DNA from: Palaemon carinicauda
Taxonomy: Eukaryota; Arthropoda; Malacostraca; Decapoda; Palaemonidae
Direction: 5' to 3'
Assembly: GCF_036898095.1 (NCBI RefSeq)
Contig: NC_090744.1
Location: 14,351,155 to 14,415,154, forward strand
DNA: 64,000 nt
Position numbers and translations under genes: made by a program. A model generated the notes under the pieces. It was not told where the DNA came from. It did not search any database and worked only from the letters and a program-made list of their open reading frames with translations. Shown here in pieces: positions 1 to 13,560 of this stretch; position 1 is the stretch's first letter, and each line of letters begins with the position of its first letter.

Positions 1-199
1 AACTTTTTTTTTATGAATTTTTATGTCAGGTCTTTTTTTTTCTACTTAATTTTTTAAAATATTTATAATAAATAGTTTTTCTGCAGATGAGTAGTATTTA
101 TCTTTACAGTTGTTTTAAGCATTCATTGAAGTTTTTTTTGGCAAAAGAAAAAAGGAGGTTACTGCAAAAACTGATTTTTCAAGAATTTTTTTTGTCGTC

Positions 200-1163
200 G
201 GGGTCGTTCGCGTCCGAGTATACCCTTAAAGGGGTGTCCGAGGAGCGTACCTATCCAGGGTTAATACATTTATCCCCCACACTCACTTGCACATTTACAC
301 CCTTGTCATACTTCTTTCTATTCTTACCTATACTTATAAATTTCCCTTGCACTTTCTCACATAAAACTTTCAAAAGACTTTCTCCTATATTCAACTAACA
401 CTAATTGTTTATTTTCCAGCCCTAACTTCTCATGCTTACTAGATTCATAATTTCTCATTTCCAACCAATTATTCATCCCATTCTCACAAACACAGGAGGA
501 CTCAACCAGCTGAACCCTCTTACACTCTAGTTTCCCGAACATCCTGGCTGACTTAATCCCTTCTTCCTACATACTCTAGCTACATGCCAATCTGCACCAC
601 ATACAGTACACTTACCCTTGCACATTCTAGCATAATGACCATCCTTACCACAATTACCACAAATCACATTCATACAATTACTACAACATCCACTCGCTAT
701 GTGCCCAGTCATACCACACCGATAACATTTTACCCCTTTCTCTTTCTTGCACTCGCCAATTCTATGGCCTACTTCACCACATCCAAAACAAGCACCTAGA
801 GCCCATCTACATTCACCTATAACAGTTCTCTTCACGGACACAACTACCTGACCTACCTCGCTGTGCACTAGCACTCCTATCTCTCCAAACCTGATTCCCT
901 TGCCTAAACCCTTCATTTGCCCTTACAGGTATTCCCACATTACTCGCCCTAACACTCCTATCTACTACATTATTAGCTACCCTCATCGGTCTTCTCATAA
1001 CAGCATCTCTAAAACTAACCAATTCTAGCACACTTTCATCCATTCCAGTTTTTATACTCACAGATTTACTTTCTTCCATACATCTATCTAAATCACAATC
1101 CTCAACTATCTCTAGTATATCATCCCACGTTAACCTCTCCTGCGTCCACATTATTTTCTCCAT
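200..1163 (-). pseudogene. Retrotransposon gag C-terminal fragment with four CCHC zinc knuckles
   Basis: Nucleic-acid-binding part of a retrotransposon Gag-like protein, which would coat element RNA in a particle. Reading the minus strand, an acidic/basic stretch begins with EKIMWTQERLTWDD next to position 1163 and runs to about 813 in one frame. A second frame (about 916 to 527) carries four CX2CX4HX4C knuckles: CFGCGEVGHRIGEC, CYRCGMTGHIASGC, CGNCGKDGHYARMC and CTVCGADWHVARVC. The two frames overlap, so at least one frameshift separates them. No start codon context is convincing, and the fragment looks as if it begins in mid-protein. It abuts a plus-strand endonuclease/RT head-to-head. It may belong to the same LTR family as the gag at 6.8-7.7 kb, or be the inverted 5' part of the neighbouring non-LTR element. 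The zinc knuckles are certain; the parent family is not. The left edge is a guess. Confidence 0.75.
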
Positions 1164-3898
1164 TGCTGAGTGAATGGATGACAGGTAAAGTAGTGGAATG
1201 GAAGGAGATATCATCTAGGTTAATGTGGGTAAGGGTTAGGTTGGGTAGGGAATGTTGGGCGTTTGTCAGTGCGTATGGGCCAGGTAGTGAGAAAAGTGAA
1301 GAAGAGCGGAATGAGTTCTGGAATGATTTAACTAGGTGTGTAGAAGGACTGGGTAGAAGGAATTATGTAGTTGTTATGGGTGACTTAAATGCTAGAGTGG
1401 GCGCTGGAGAGGTAGAAGGTGTCATTGGTAAGTATGGCGTACCAGGTGAAAATGAGAGTGGTGAGAGACTGGTAGACATGTGTGTTGAACAAGAGATGGT
1501 AATAAGTGCTAGCTTCTTTAAAAAGAAAGATAAAAATAAGTATACATGGGTAAGAGTGGCAAATGGAAGAGTAGTAGAAAGGGCATTTATGGATTATGTG
1601 TTGGTAACTAAAAGAATGTTTGGAAGATTGAAAGACGTGCACGTGTTTAGGGGTATGGCTAACGGTAAGTCTGATCATTTTTTGGTGGAAGGAAAATTAG
1701 TTGTAGCAAAAGAGTGGGGGAATAGAGTAGGTGGATGTAAAAGGGAGGTAGTGAGGATTGAAGAGCTAATAAAACCGGGGGTAAAAAGTAAATATCAGGA
1801 AAGGTTGAAAATGGCATATGATGAGGTGAGAGTAAGAGAAACTGGTAATTTAGAGGAGGAGTGGAAGTTAGTGAAAGAAAATTTTGTTGGGATTGCAAGT
1901 GATGTATGTGGCAAGAAGGTTGTTGGAGGCAGCATGAGGAAGGGCAGTGAATGGTGGAATGAAGGAGTGAAGGTGAAAGTGGAAGAGAAAAAGAGGGCTT
2001 TTGAAGAATAGCTGCAGAGTAATAGTATAGAGAAGTATGAAAAATATGGAGAGAAAAAGGTGGAAGTAAAGCGCAAGGTACGTGAGGCAAAGAGGGCAGC
2101 TGACTTGAGGTGGGGTCAGGGATTGGGTCAGTCATATGAAGAGAATAAGAAGAAGTTTTGGAAAGAAGTGAAGAGAGTAAGGAAGGCTGGCGCAAGAATT
2201 GAAGAGACAGTGAAAGATGGAAATGGAAGGTATTTAAAAGGAGAGGAGGCAAGGAAAAGGTGGGCGGAATATTTTGAAAGTTTGCTGAATGTTGAGGATA
2301 ATAGGGAGGCAGATATAATTGCTGTTCCAGGTGTTGAGGTGCCAGTGATGGGAGATGAGAATGAGAGAGAGATAACAATAGATGAAGTGAGGAGAGCACT
2401 AGATGAAACGAGAGTAGGAAAAGCATCTGGTATGGACGGTGTGAAAGCTGAGATGTTGAAGGAAGGGGGTGTGACTGTACTTGAATGGTTGGTGAGATTG
2501 TTTAATATGTGTTTTGTGTTGTCAATGGTACCAGTAGATTGGGTTTGTGCATGTATTGAACCACTATATAAGGGTAAGGGAGATGTGCATGAGTGTTGTA
2601 ATTCAAGAGGTATTAGTTTGTTGAGTGTAGTTGGAAAAGTGTATGGTAGAGTATTGATTAATAGGATTAAGGATAAAACAGAGAATGCAATCTTGGAAGT
2701 ACAGGGTGGTTTTAGAAGAGGTAGGAGTTGTATGAATCAGATTTTTACAGTTAGGCAGATATGCGAGAAATATTTAGCAAAAGGTAAGGAGGTGTATGTT
2801 GCGTTTATGGATCTGGAGAAAGCATATGATAGAGTTGATAGGGAAGCAATGTGGAATGTGATGAGGCTATATGGAGTTGGTGGAAGGTTGTTGCAAGCAG
2901 TGAAAAGTTTATACAAAGGTAGTAAAGCATGTGTTAGAATAGGAAATGAAGTGAGTGATTGGTTTCCGGTGAGAGTGGGGCTGAGACAGGGATGTGTGAT
3001 GTCGCCATGGTTGTTTAACTTGTATGTTGATGGAGTGGTGAGAGAGGTGAATGCTCGAGTGCTTGGACGAGGATTAAAACTGGTAGGCGAGAATGACCAT
3101 GAATGGGAGGTAAATCAGTTGTTGTTTGCGGATGATACTGTACTGGTAGCAGACACAGAAGAGAAGCTTGACCGACTAGTGACAGAATTTGGAAGGGTGT
3201 GTGAGAGAAGGAAGTTGAGAGTCAATGTGGGTAAGAGTAAGGTTATGAGATGTATGAGAAGGGAAGGTGGTGCAAGGTTGAATGTCATGTTGAATGGAGA
3301 GTTACTTGAGGAGGTGGATCAGTTTAAGTACTTGGGGTCTATTGTTGCAGCAAATGGTGGAGTGGAAGCAGATGTACGTCAGAGAGTGAATGAAGGTTGC
3401 AAAGTGTTGGGGGCAGTTAAGGGAGTAGTAAAAAATAGAGGGTTGGGCATGAATGTAAAGAGAGTTCTGTATGAGAAAGTGATTGTACCAACTGTGATGT
3501 ATGGATCGGAGTCGTGGGGAATGAAAGTGATGGAGAGACAGAAATTGAATGTGTTTGAGATGAAGTGTCTAAGGAGTATGGCTGGTGTATCTCGAGTAGA
3601 TAGGGTTAGGAACGAAGTGGTGAGGGAGAGAACGGGTGTAAGAAATGAGTTAGCGGCTAGAGTGGATATGAATGTGTTGAGGTGGTTTGGCCATGTTGAG
3701 AGAATGGAAAATGGTTGTCTGCTAAAGAAGGTGATGAATGCAAGAGTTGATGGGAGAAGTACAAGAGGAAGGCCAAGGTTTGGGTGGATGGATGGTGTGA
3801 AGAAAGCTCTGGGTGATAGGAGGATAGATGTGAGAGAGGCAAGAGAGCGTGCTAGAAATAGGAATGAATGGCGAGCGATTGTGACGCAGTTCCAGTAG
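1163..3898 (+). pseudogene. RTE-like non-LTR retrotransposon ORF2: endonuclease + reverse transcriptase (one stop codon, 5' truncated)
   Basis: Replication protein of a non-LTR retrotransposon; it nicks the target and reverse-transcribes element RNA there. The frame stays open from about 1163 to 3898 apart from one TAG at 2009-2011, so 282 and about 629 codons read as one frame. The first part is the C-terminal portion of an APE-type endonuclease: VVMGDLNARVG (Asp/Asn of the active site) and KSDHFLVEG (terminal SDH). The N-terminal catalytic Asn and Glu are missing, so the copy is 5' truncated. The second part is the RT: KASGMDGVKAEML, GFRRGRS, FMDLEKAYDRVD (first Asp), GLRQGCVMSP and FADDTVLVA (catalytic FADD at 3125-3136). 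It ends with thumb and C-terminal domain including YLGSIVAANGG, MYGSESWG and GRPRFGWMDGV. Only one nonsense codon in about 2.7 kb implies a fairly young copy. Confidence 0.93.
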
Positions 3899-4166
3899 GC
3901 CCTGCTGCTTCCTCCGGTGCCTTAGATGACCGCGGAGGTAGCAGCAGTAGGGGAGTCGGCATTATGAAGCTTCATCTGTGGTGGAAATGTGGGAGGTTGG
4001 GCTGTGGCACCCTAGCAGTACCAGCTGAACTCGGTTGAGTCCCTGATTAGGCTGAAGGAACATAGAGAGTAGAGGTCCCCTTTTTGTTTTGTTTCATTGT
4101 TGGTGTCGGCTACCCCCCAAAATTGGGGGAAGTGCCTTGGTATATGGATGGATGGATATATAAATA

Positions 4167-4168
<2 letters not shown>
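3899..4168 (+). other. 3' UTR and tail of the RTE-like element, with stem-loop and ATGG repeats
   Basis: Non-coding 3' end following the RT stop. Near the end, CCCCCAA and TTGGGGG (4114-4129) form a 7-bp stem with a very short loop, and the element finishes in a run of ATGG-type tetranucleotides before the (TA)n array. RTE-class elements typically end in a structured 3' region and a short tandem repeat rather than poly(A); the stem-loop is the likely RT recognition site (inference). Confidence 0.7.

Positions 4169-4234
<66 letters not shown>
4169..4234. repeat. (TA)n microsatellite
   Basis: About 65 bp of alternating TA directly after the non-LTR element tail. Confidence 0.97.
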
Positions 4235-4238
<4 letters not shown>

Positions 4239-4409
4239 CTGTAAAATGTAGAAATTAATGGAGTGACATAGCTTAACAATTCCTTCCGTTAACAGCTACA
4301 TTAGATTGTTCGGAGATCCGAAATTAGTCGTGCTCAAGTTTCATTTATGGCTCGATGTTGTAAATTATTCATAAAAACACCATAAACGAGTTAATCGAAT
4401 TAAGGACAT

Positions 4410-4410
<1 letters not shown>

Positions 4411-4485
<75 letters not shown>

Positions 4486-4488
4486 AGT
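4411..4488. repeat. (GA)n microsatellite ending in a G run
   Basis: About 65 bp of GA dinucleotides followed by nine or more G. Confidence 0.97.
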
Positions 4489-6590
<2,102 letters not shown>

Positions 6591-6837
6591 ATATGTGTGT
6601 TTGCGTGTGTGTGTATATTTTGTGTGTATGTAGTGAATACTCGAGAGACAAATGATACCATAGTATGAAAAATGGCAACTCGATTTGTAATATTTTTAAG
6701 CGTTCACTGGGGTTTGACAAGGCTCCACCCATTTCCTAAGAAGTAGTAAGAAGACCAACTGTTTATTTGTTTTGTCATGGTAACACTAGTGACCTCTGGT
6801 GAGCGATTCTCCCTTAGTGTCGGGGCGGACTTTTGAA

Positions 6838-7734
6838 TCTAAGTGTACATACATTGATATAGCTTCTCCTGCATTCATCTGTGCCTCATCAAAATCATTC
6901 TTGCGCTTATACCTAACACTTCATTTCATACGTTTTACCTGTTCAATTATTCTCTTTTTCACACTTTCATAATCAACTTCACCTACACTCATTATCACAC
7001 CATGCATCGTCAACAAATACCCAGTCAAATATTCTCCTAACTCCCTAGCCCAAACTTTCTTACTATCACCATACTTATCCTGACAATACCTCTCATACTT
7101 CCTAAAAAATTCATATACATCCCTACCACTATGCTCATTGAACCTTTCACACCGAAGTACCTATCTCATAAACAATCTTACACACATCATGTTCATTCTC
7201 ACTGCTATCATCACTTCTACCTTCCCTCTTGTTTCCTACTTCCTCGCTAGAATATAAAGAATATAATTCCACACTCATACTCTTATCCTTGATCATACGT
7301 TTCCTAGCCCTTTTCTTACTCGCCACTTTCACCCATTCACGATCATCCTCGCTCTCATCCTGACACTTTCTTCTCTTTCTTCACATCACTTTTATCTTTC
7401 CTTTCACCCTTCCTCTCACCTTTCTGTTCATTCTTACTATACCTAGTCCCTTTAACTTCCCTTTCACTATTACTATCACTATTACTTCCTTTCCCATTAC
7501 CACTCACCTTAACCTTTTATTCCACCAGCAACCCTTTTCCCGTAACAGAGGCCACTCCTCTGACTGCGCCTTCACCCATGAAAGTTTTCATCATTCCCAT
7601 TACTTGCCCCATCATAGCTTCCATTCGTTTCTTCATTCGTTCTTCATTCTCTCGCATCCTCATCTCAACACCCTCGTCCACTCTCTCTACAGTTCCCTGA
7701 ATTTCCCTCAGTTTCCTTTGCAATCCTACCTCGG
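6838..7734 (-). pseudogene. LTR-retrotransposon gag, N-terminal and capsid part (broken)
   Basis: Structural protein remnant read on the minus strand, starting just after a primer-binding site. The first part (about 7723-7517) is rich in Glu, Arg and Met and looks like a coiled coil (EIQGTVERVDEG, RMRENEERMKKRMEAMM). A basic/acidic linker follows (about 7332-7147, KKRARKRMIKDK). Last comes a capsid-like stretch about 7130-6838 with RELGEYLTGY, YESVKKRIIEQVKRMK and a short NDFDEAQMNAGEAISMYVH motif, the pattern of Gypsy-type capsids. Several stops and frameshifts break it, and it stops abruptly near 6838 before any zinc knuckle. The zinc-knuckle fragment at 0.5-1.16 kb on the same strand could be its missing continuation, with about 40 residues absent between them. 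That link is inference only. Confidence 0.6.
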
Positions 7735-7754
7735 CAATCCCTGTTCGGGTGCCA
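7735..7754 (-). other. Primer-binding site resembling tRNA-Lys type
   Basis: On the minus strand this reads TGGCACCCGAACAGGGATTG, one base different from the well-known TGGCGCCCGAACAGGGA core complementary to the 3' end of a lysine tRNA. It lies between the putative LTR (higher coordinates) and the gag start, which is where a PBS belongs. Confidence 0.7.
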
Positions 7755-8766
7755 AAATAATGTGGCGAGATGTTGCAACAACAAGCCCTACACCCTGGAT
7801 CACACTAACTGACAAATGTCTCCTCTGCACAAACTTTCCCCTTACGTTATCATAAACTGGACTCTTAGACTGAAGGGAAACAAAAACAAAACATAACCTT
7901 AATACTATATTTCTTACAAACTAAAACGCTTAGCATAAACCATCCACAATCAAATTATCAACACTTGAAACTAATCAAAAACTTAACACTAAATATATAA
8001 TAACCGTACACCATTCATATGAATCCCCTCAAAAACTTAACAAACTTAAAATTAAACTTCACACCAACACCCAAATATGTATGGTTATATGATATACTAT
8101 ATTTTAATGGCAGCAACACAGCCGTCCACATACTGCCGAACTGTCTTTTATGACACACATCCACAGTTTTGTAGTTAGCAATACACTGTGTGGCAATTTG
8201 CCATAACTACCTCCCTGATTGGGGTCCTGGATGTCATCATCGCCATCATAATCATCATCATCAACAGCAATCGGAATATCATTTGGTCCGGGTCATCAAC
8301 ATTTAACTAAATCTGAACAGTCATATCAAGTTCCTTATTATAAGCCAGGTCGTCAACAAACAATTTCACACTCAAAGAAAATCTCCCTAAAGGAGGAATT
8401 ACGGCCTGCAAATGAAAAATAAAGAAAAACACTTACGAACACTCCTAACTAACTAAACTATTGCACTGTAATCAAAGATAAATAATAAATTGTTCCTATC
8501 ATTCACAATCATGACAAGCAAGTATAAACAAAATTGTACTTACTCAAAAAAAATAATTAATCACTTTCACGCTGGTCCAGACAAATAAAGTAAATCCAGC
8601 ACTCACACACACAACCGCCTCTAGCAGCAGTCAAATCAAAAAGCATTCGCTCCGAAACATTTACTACTGTCCTAACCTAGCTAAAGGTAAACAAACAATC
8701 TCATTTATACCAACAGTCTTTTTCACAACAAACAATCAATACACTAACTACCTTTCGTTTGCTGAC

Positions 8767-8813
<47 letters not shown>

Positions 8814-8835
8814 ATTTGGCAAACAAAAATTAAAT
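7755..8835 (-). repeat. Putative LTR remnant upstream of the gag/PBS
   Basis: Non-coding DNA on the 5' side (minus strand) of the primer-binding site. Its distal half (about 8200-8835, including a (CT)n array at 8768-8811) resembles 32,690-33,340 in the same orientation: both have an AATCCAGCA block followed by ACAACCG, then the CT array, then GGATTTGxCAAACAAAAA. Its proximal part (7755-7960) resembles 25,796-26,010. These shared blocks support an LTR, but the exact ends are not visible. Confidence 0.45.
8768..8811. repeat. (CT)n microsatellite
   Basis: About 44 bp of CT dinucleotides, possibly inside the LTR-like repeat. Confidence 0.97.
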
Positions 8836-9845
8836 AAAGATAAAAAAAAATTATTCCTCCGCAAGGTGCTCAGCCTGTAGCAGCACACAGCATCTTTTGT
8901 ATTTCTTGTATACAATATTTTTTTTTTCTTTTTAGATTTCACGCGATTTAGCGAAGGCGATTGTGGATTCATGTGAAAATTATGTGATTTTGTAATCTGC
9001 TTATTACTCTTTTACATTCACTAAGTGATAAATTTGCAAGAATTTTATTTTCTATTTAATTATTTTTTTTTTTAATATTTCTTTTAAGCTACCCGTATGA
9101 TTCAGTCTTTTGACTTTTTTATAACTGTCACATATCGAGTCTGATCACTTGTGCTCTTAAAAATACCTAAAGCCCACTATACACGCTCAGAGTAATCTGA
9201 GGAAACCAGATTGAGCTTTTTTTTTTTTTTTTTTCCAGGCTACTTTGAGTTGAAGACAGGCTGGAAAAGCGAGCGAATGAACTGAAGCAAATGTCGAAAA
9301 TCTATCCGTCTGTTCTCTTCAACTGACAGCCAAGTTGCACGTGTAGGGATACTGCCTGCAGTCCTGCTACAATGACTCATGCTGTCAGTCAAGGTCTGAC
9401 GGTCAGTGCAATACTCTCCCGAGAGAAAAAGATAATTTGTTCTGAATTTATCATTTTTACAGTGAATAATCATCCCATTATAAGATAAAAAGTAAAAATT
9501 ATAATGGCATATGGAAATCCTGACAAGGATATAAAATAATTTGTTTACGTTGAAATATACAATATTTCCATGAATCACAGCATAAGCACGAAACGCATAG
9601 GACTAAATAACATAACGAAAAGCACAAACTTTTTTCAGAGAAGACAAATGCTAGGTTTTTCTTTCGAGACATTTGAACATTATGATGTACCTATTTCGTG
9701 CCCTTGCCATTACAGATGAAAAACAAGCTAACTAAATGAACGTATTTTTGAGTTCTGAACAAATTTGAAATAGACGCATCCTCACCAGTTTTACTATGTC
9801 TAAGCGTTTATTGCTGTTTAAATTTAACAGCAATAAATTTATTCA
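8836..9845. other. No recognisable gene
   Basis: AT-rich DNA with T-runs (about 9060 and 9220). Nothing with supportable coding similarity. Confidence 0.5.
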
Positions 9846-10525
9846 GGTGGGCGGGGCCCCTTTGAGTTACGGGTAAGCGAAGCAACCCCTTCCAGCTTGG
9901 GGGTGGCGGTTGGGGGGGGGGGGGGAGTGGCGGTGTGAGCCTGTTTAAGGTCTAATTAAATACATTCTGGCTATTTAGATTAAATTTAATGGGGAAAGTA
10001 CATCAATGCAACCAAAACCATTTACCAACAGCCATTATAACTATCTTGTTAAATCATGAATTTTAAAGAGAATAATCTCAAGACAGCATAGTATTACTAG
10101 ATTAGGCTATTAAAGTAGTGACATCATGTACCTACTATATTCAGCATAACCACTACAGCAGTATCATTCCCTTTATATATCACTGACCATTATTGTTATC
10201 ATTGCATCATGCATAAGACTATCAAATCATATAAACTCAAGAAAGTAAAGAATTGTTAGATAAAGTAATGACTTATAACCCTACACCTATTACATTCAAC
10301 ACAGCCACTGTTATCATTCCGTTTATATCACATTTTGCCATTAAGCCTATAACAATCAGTAAATCATTCATATCAAAAATAGAAACTCAAAGTACAGTAT
10401 TTCTAGATAATTAAATCTTTGCCATCTTATACCCATCTCCTTTAACATAATAATTCCATTTTCATTATTATTTACCATTACGCTTATCTAATTATATGTT
10501 TAAAGAAAGGAAACACAAGAATCCT

Positions 10526-10894
10526 AGGTTACTAAAGCAATAGCATCATACACACCTTTGGTATTTAACATAACCTCTACAGTCCCTTTTTGTGATTATC
10601 ATCAAATCATGCATGTACATATATCAACTTCACAGGCACTTCTTAAATAAACCAGGTTACTAAAGCATCATACACACCTTTGGTATTCAACATAACCACT
10701 ACATTCCCTTTTTGTGATTATAATTAAATCATGCATGTACATATATCAACTTCACAGGCACTTCTTAAATAAACTAGGTTACTAAAGCATCATACACACC
10801 TTTGGTATTCAACATAACCACTACATTCCCTTTTTGTGATTATAATTAAATCATGCATGTACATATATCAACTTCACAGGCACTTCTTAAATAA
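10526..10894. repeat. Three tandem units of about 123 bp next to the hAT transposase stop codon
   Basis: Units start at 10,526, 10,653 and 10,776, each beginning AGGTTACTAAAGCA and ending near CACTTCTTAAATAAA. The last two are nearly identical. The transposase stop codon lies in the edge of the last unit. Older, more diverged units of the same theme (CATAACCACTACA, ATCATGCAT) extend back to about 10,070. Confidence 0.9.
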
Positions 10895-13352
10895 ATTTCT
10901 TTATGGATTTCATATTGGCAAAGTCATCAATTATACTCTGAAAATCAATATTTCTTGTTAGATCAGACTCAATGGTCAACAAGGCTTGGTTACACAATTT
11001 TTCTTGGCTCATTGTTGAACGGAGCTGGTCTTTCACTCTTTTCAAAACAGAAAATGAACGTTCTCCTTCACAGTTAGTAGCTGGAAGTGTTAGGTAAAGG
11101 TGATACACTATGTCAACATTAGGGAAGGTTTCTGAGATACCTGCATTTCTTAAAGGTTTCAAAGCAGCTGAGGACGCACATTTTTCAGGTGGAGCTTTAA
11201 TCTGATTCATATACCCAGAAAAATTAACTATTTCTTCAACAAATGTGTCCTGAACATCTGCTGAAAGGTATTGTTGTAACTTTAATGCAGCTTCTCTCAA
11301 TTCTGCATCTGGCATAGTAGTAATTTTGAACAGAAATCCAAACTTGTCATTGGGATTCTGGTAGATTTTTTTTCTTTTCACCAATTCTGTAATCAGTGAA
11401 TCCAGAATGACGAAGTATGTAGCTGTCTTACATTTCTGCCTTGGTAGCAACACAATTTCATTGTCTGGCTCTTCAAAATTGCGTTTCCTCTTCCTTGACC
11501 GCTGATGATCAGCCCGGTAACTGTAGTCTTTCACCAGCAGTTTAGCTTTCTCTTCAAACATTTCGAAAGCTTCATCATTGCAAAGTGAGATTACAAATTC
11601 CACTAAGCCTGCATAGAGGTTAACATAAGTAGCCATTTCAATTTCAGTTTTCTGAAGTGTCTTGTTCATGGCATTTAACTGTTCCAGTATACAGTCCCAA
11701 AGCACACAGAGTAAGGTCAATTCAAAATCTTCCAATTTTGATGCTAAGCTGGCTGCTTCGCTTCTTGTAGTTGCTGTCTGGTCTTCATCCTCTGCTATTT
11801 GGATCAAAGCAGAACGTATTTCAGCAAAGCTGTCTTTCAAAGCATGTGTTGCATCATGCTGCGCTGACCACCTTGTTGTTAATAATGATTTGATGACATC
11901 TCCATGAATGGTTGACTTGAGTATACTCCACCGATGCGTTGAAGCAGAGAAAAAATTAAAAAGTGCTTGTAAAAGTAAAAAAAATGAAACTGCAGCAACA
12001 CAACACTCCGCAGCACATGACACAACAAGATTAAGAGAATGTGCTGAGCAGGGCACATATTCAGCAAGTGGGGGTATTTGCTTGATATGGGCTTGCAATC
12101 CATTATATTTACCCGACATGTTACTTGCATTGTCATAGCTCTGGCCACGGCAATCCATAATAAAGAGATCATGTTCAAGCAGAGTATCCAGTACTACATT
12201 CATCATTGTTTCTCCATCATGGCCTGAAAAAGGAATGAATTTTATAAAGCGCTCTACAGGCTTACCACTGGAGTCGACAAAGCGAACAATGAATGTCAGT
12301 TGATCTGTATGTGAAATATCTGGTGTTGAATCTACACTTATGGCAAAGTATTTTGTAGTTTTCACAGCTGCTATGATGTCATTGAGGACCTTCTCAGTCA
12401 TCAGTTCAATTAATTCATTGCAAATAGTAGATGACATGTAATATACAGTGCCTCTTCCTGCATTCCCAAGGCGTGACACATGATTTGTTAAGAATGGATC
12501 GAATTGGGCTAACAGTTCTATGATCCCTAGGAAATTACCATTGTTTTCCGAACCAAAAACCTCATTTTCTCCACGGAAAGGAAAGTCCTCTTAGAGCTAA
12601 GAATTTTACAACAGCAACAACTCTTTCTAGAACTTTTCTCCAATAAGTGCGCTCTTTTTCAGTTTGATTTTCCAAATGAGAATCCAATAAGCCTTTTTTT
12701 CTGTGCACGAAATACACTGGCTAAAGTGCAGCTCCTGTGAGTGGTGCTGTTTTCATGTTCCTCGAAACGCTTGGAATTTTTCGTCATTGAACCCCTGTGT
12801 GAAGGCATTTTTTTGGGTAGAAAATAGCTTGCATGCTGAGCAGCACACTTTTCCTGAACTTTCAGAGTATACCATCCATGATCTTTTCACAGTTTCCGAA
12901 TTTGCAAGCTTCCTATAAAACATAGATGACTTTAAACAACGATGATTTCCATCATCATAAATCGTTGCTGATTTCCTAAAGTCAATGTTCAGAGTTTGAC
13001 TGAAGTTTTCTGCAATGAAAGCATTACGTAGAGAATCTAGGATTACATTTGGCCATGAGACAGGATCTTTTAAGACAAATCCTGTGGATGAAATATCCGT
13101 CACATTGAGAGGAGACACAAAAGAAGTAGATGCTGGCTGCGAAATAATGGAGGGAGGGCTTCCTGTATGATCTGACATATCTGCAGACTCAACTGTACTG
13201 GTAACATAAGAAACTGTTTTCGTGAGTATGTCTGTGATCTTTCTGCAGCTTCCTACATCTTTCTTTTTCTGTTCTTCTTCTTGAATTTTCTTCTTTCTTT
13301 TCTGTGACCCACTCGCTTAAGAACGTTCAACATCACGTTCACGAGATGCCAT
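10887..13352 (-). pseudogene. hAT transposase, TTF zinc finger + DUF4371 + hAT dimerisation domain (broken)
   Basis: Cut-and-paste transposase of the ZMYM1/TTF-type hAT group. The probable original start is the ATG at 13,352; an in-frame TAA near 13,317 breaks it early. The piece 13,178-12,753 carries the TTF-type zinc-finger region (DPVSWPNVILDSLRNAFI, SWMVYSESSGKVCCSACKLF). The stretch 12,752-12,480 reads on only with about three frameshifts. The long open part, 12,479-10,887 (530 codons), has the RNase H-like core: YFAISVDSTPDISHTDQL, GQSYDNASNMSGKYNGLQ and CSAHSLNLV. It ends with the C-terminal dimerisation region (LPATNCEGERSFSVLKRVK, LRSTMSQEKL). The catalytic core is preserved better than the N-terminus. 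It is inactive as it stands. Confidence 0.9.
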
Positions 13353-13560
13353 AATGAGGATGTATCACTGTCTGTAATCCTGCAAATACAAATTTTTCAT
13401 TATCAATTATTATTATTTTTTTTATTATTATTAATTATTTATTTTTCCAACATCAGGTTTACGAGATGCCATAATGAAAATGTACCACTTCTGTAATCAT
13501 GGAAATAAAAATTTTTCATTATCAATTATTATTAATTTTTTAATCATTTTTTTTTCTTCT
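13331..13560. repeat. Tandem duplication of about 120 bp at the transposase start
   Basis: The block ACGAGATGCCATAATGA...TTTTTCATTATCAATTATTATT occurs at about 13,331-13,440 and again at about 13,451-13,555. The first copy contains the probable transposase start codon. Confidence 0.85.

Noticed and set aside
1659..2426. 255-codon antisense ORF under the EN-RT gene
   Set aside because: Low-complexity Leu/Ser/His translation antisense to a clear RT; a shadow frame.
3899..4140. Plus-strand exon continuation after the RT stop
   Set aside because: The sequence is the non-coding 3' tail with stem-loop and tetranucleotide repeats.
9240..9578. 112-codon minus-strand ORF
   Set aside because: No recognisable domain, and surrounding DNA has no gene-like features.
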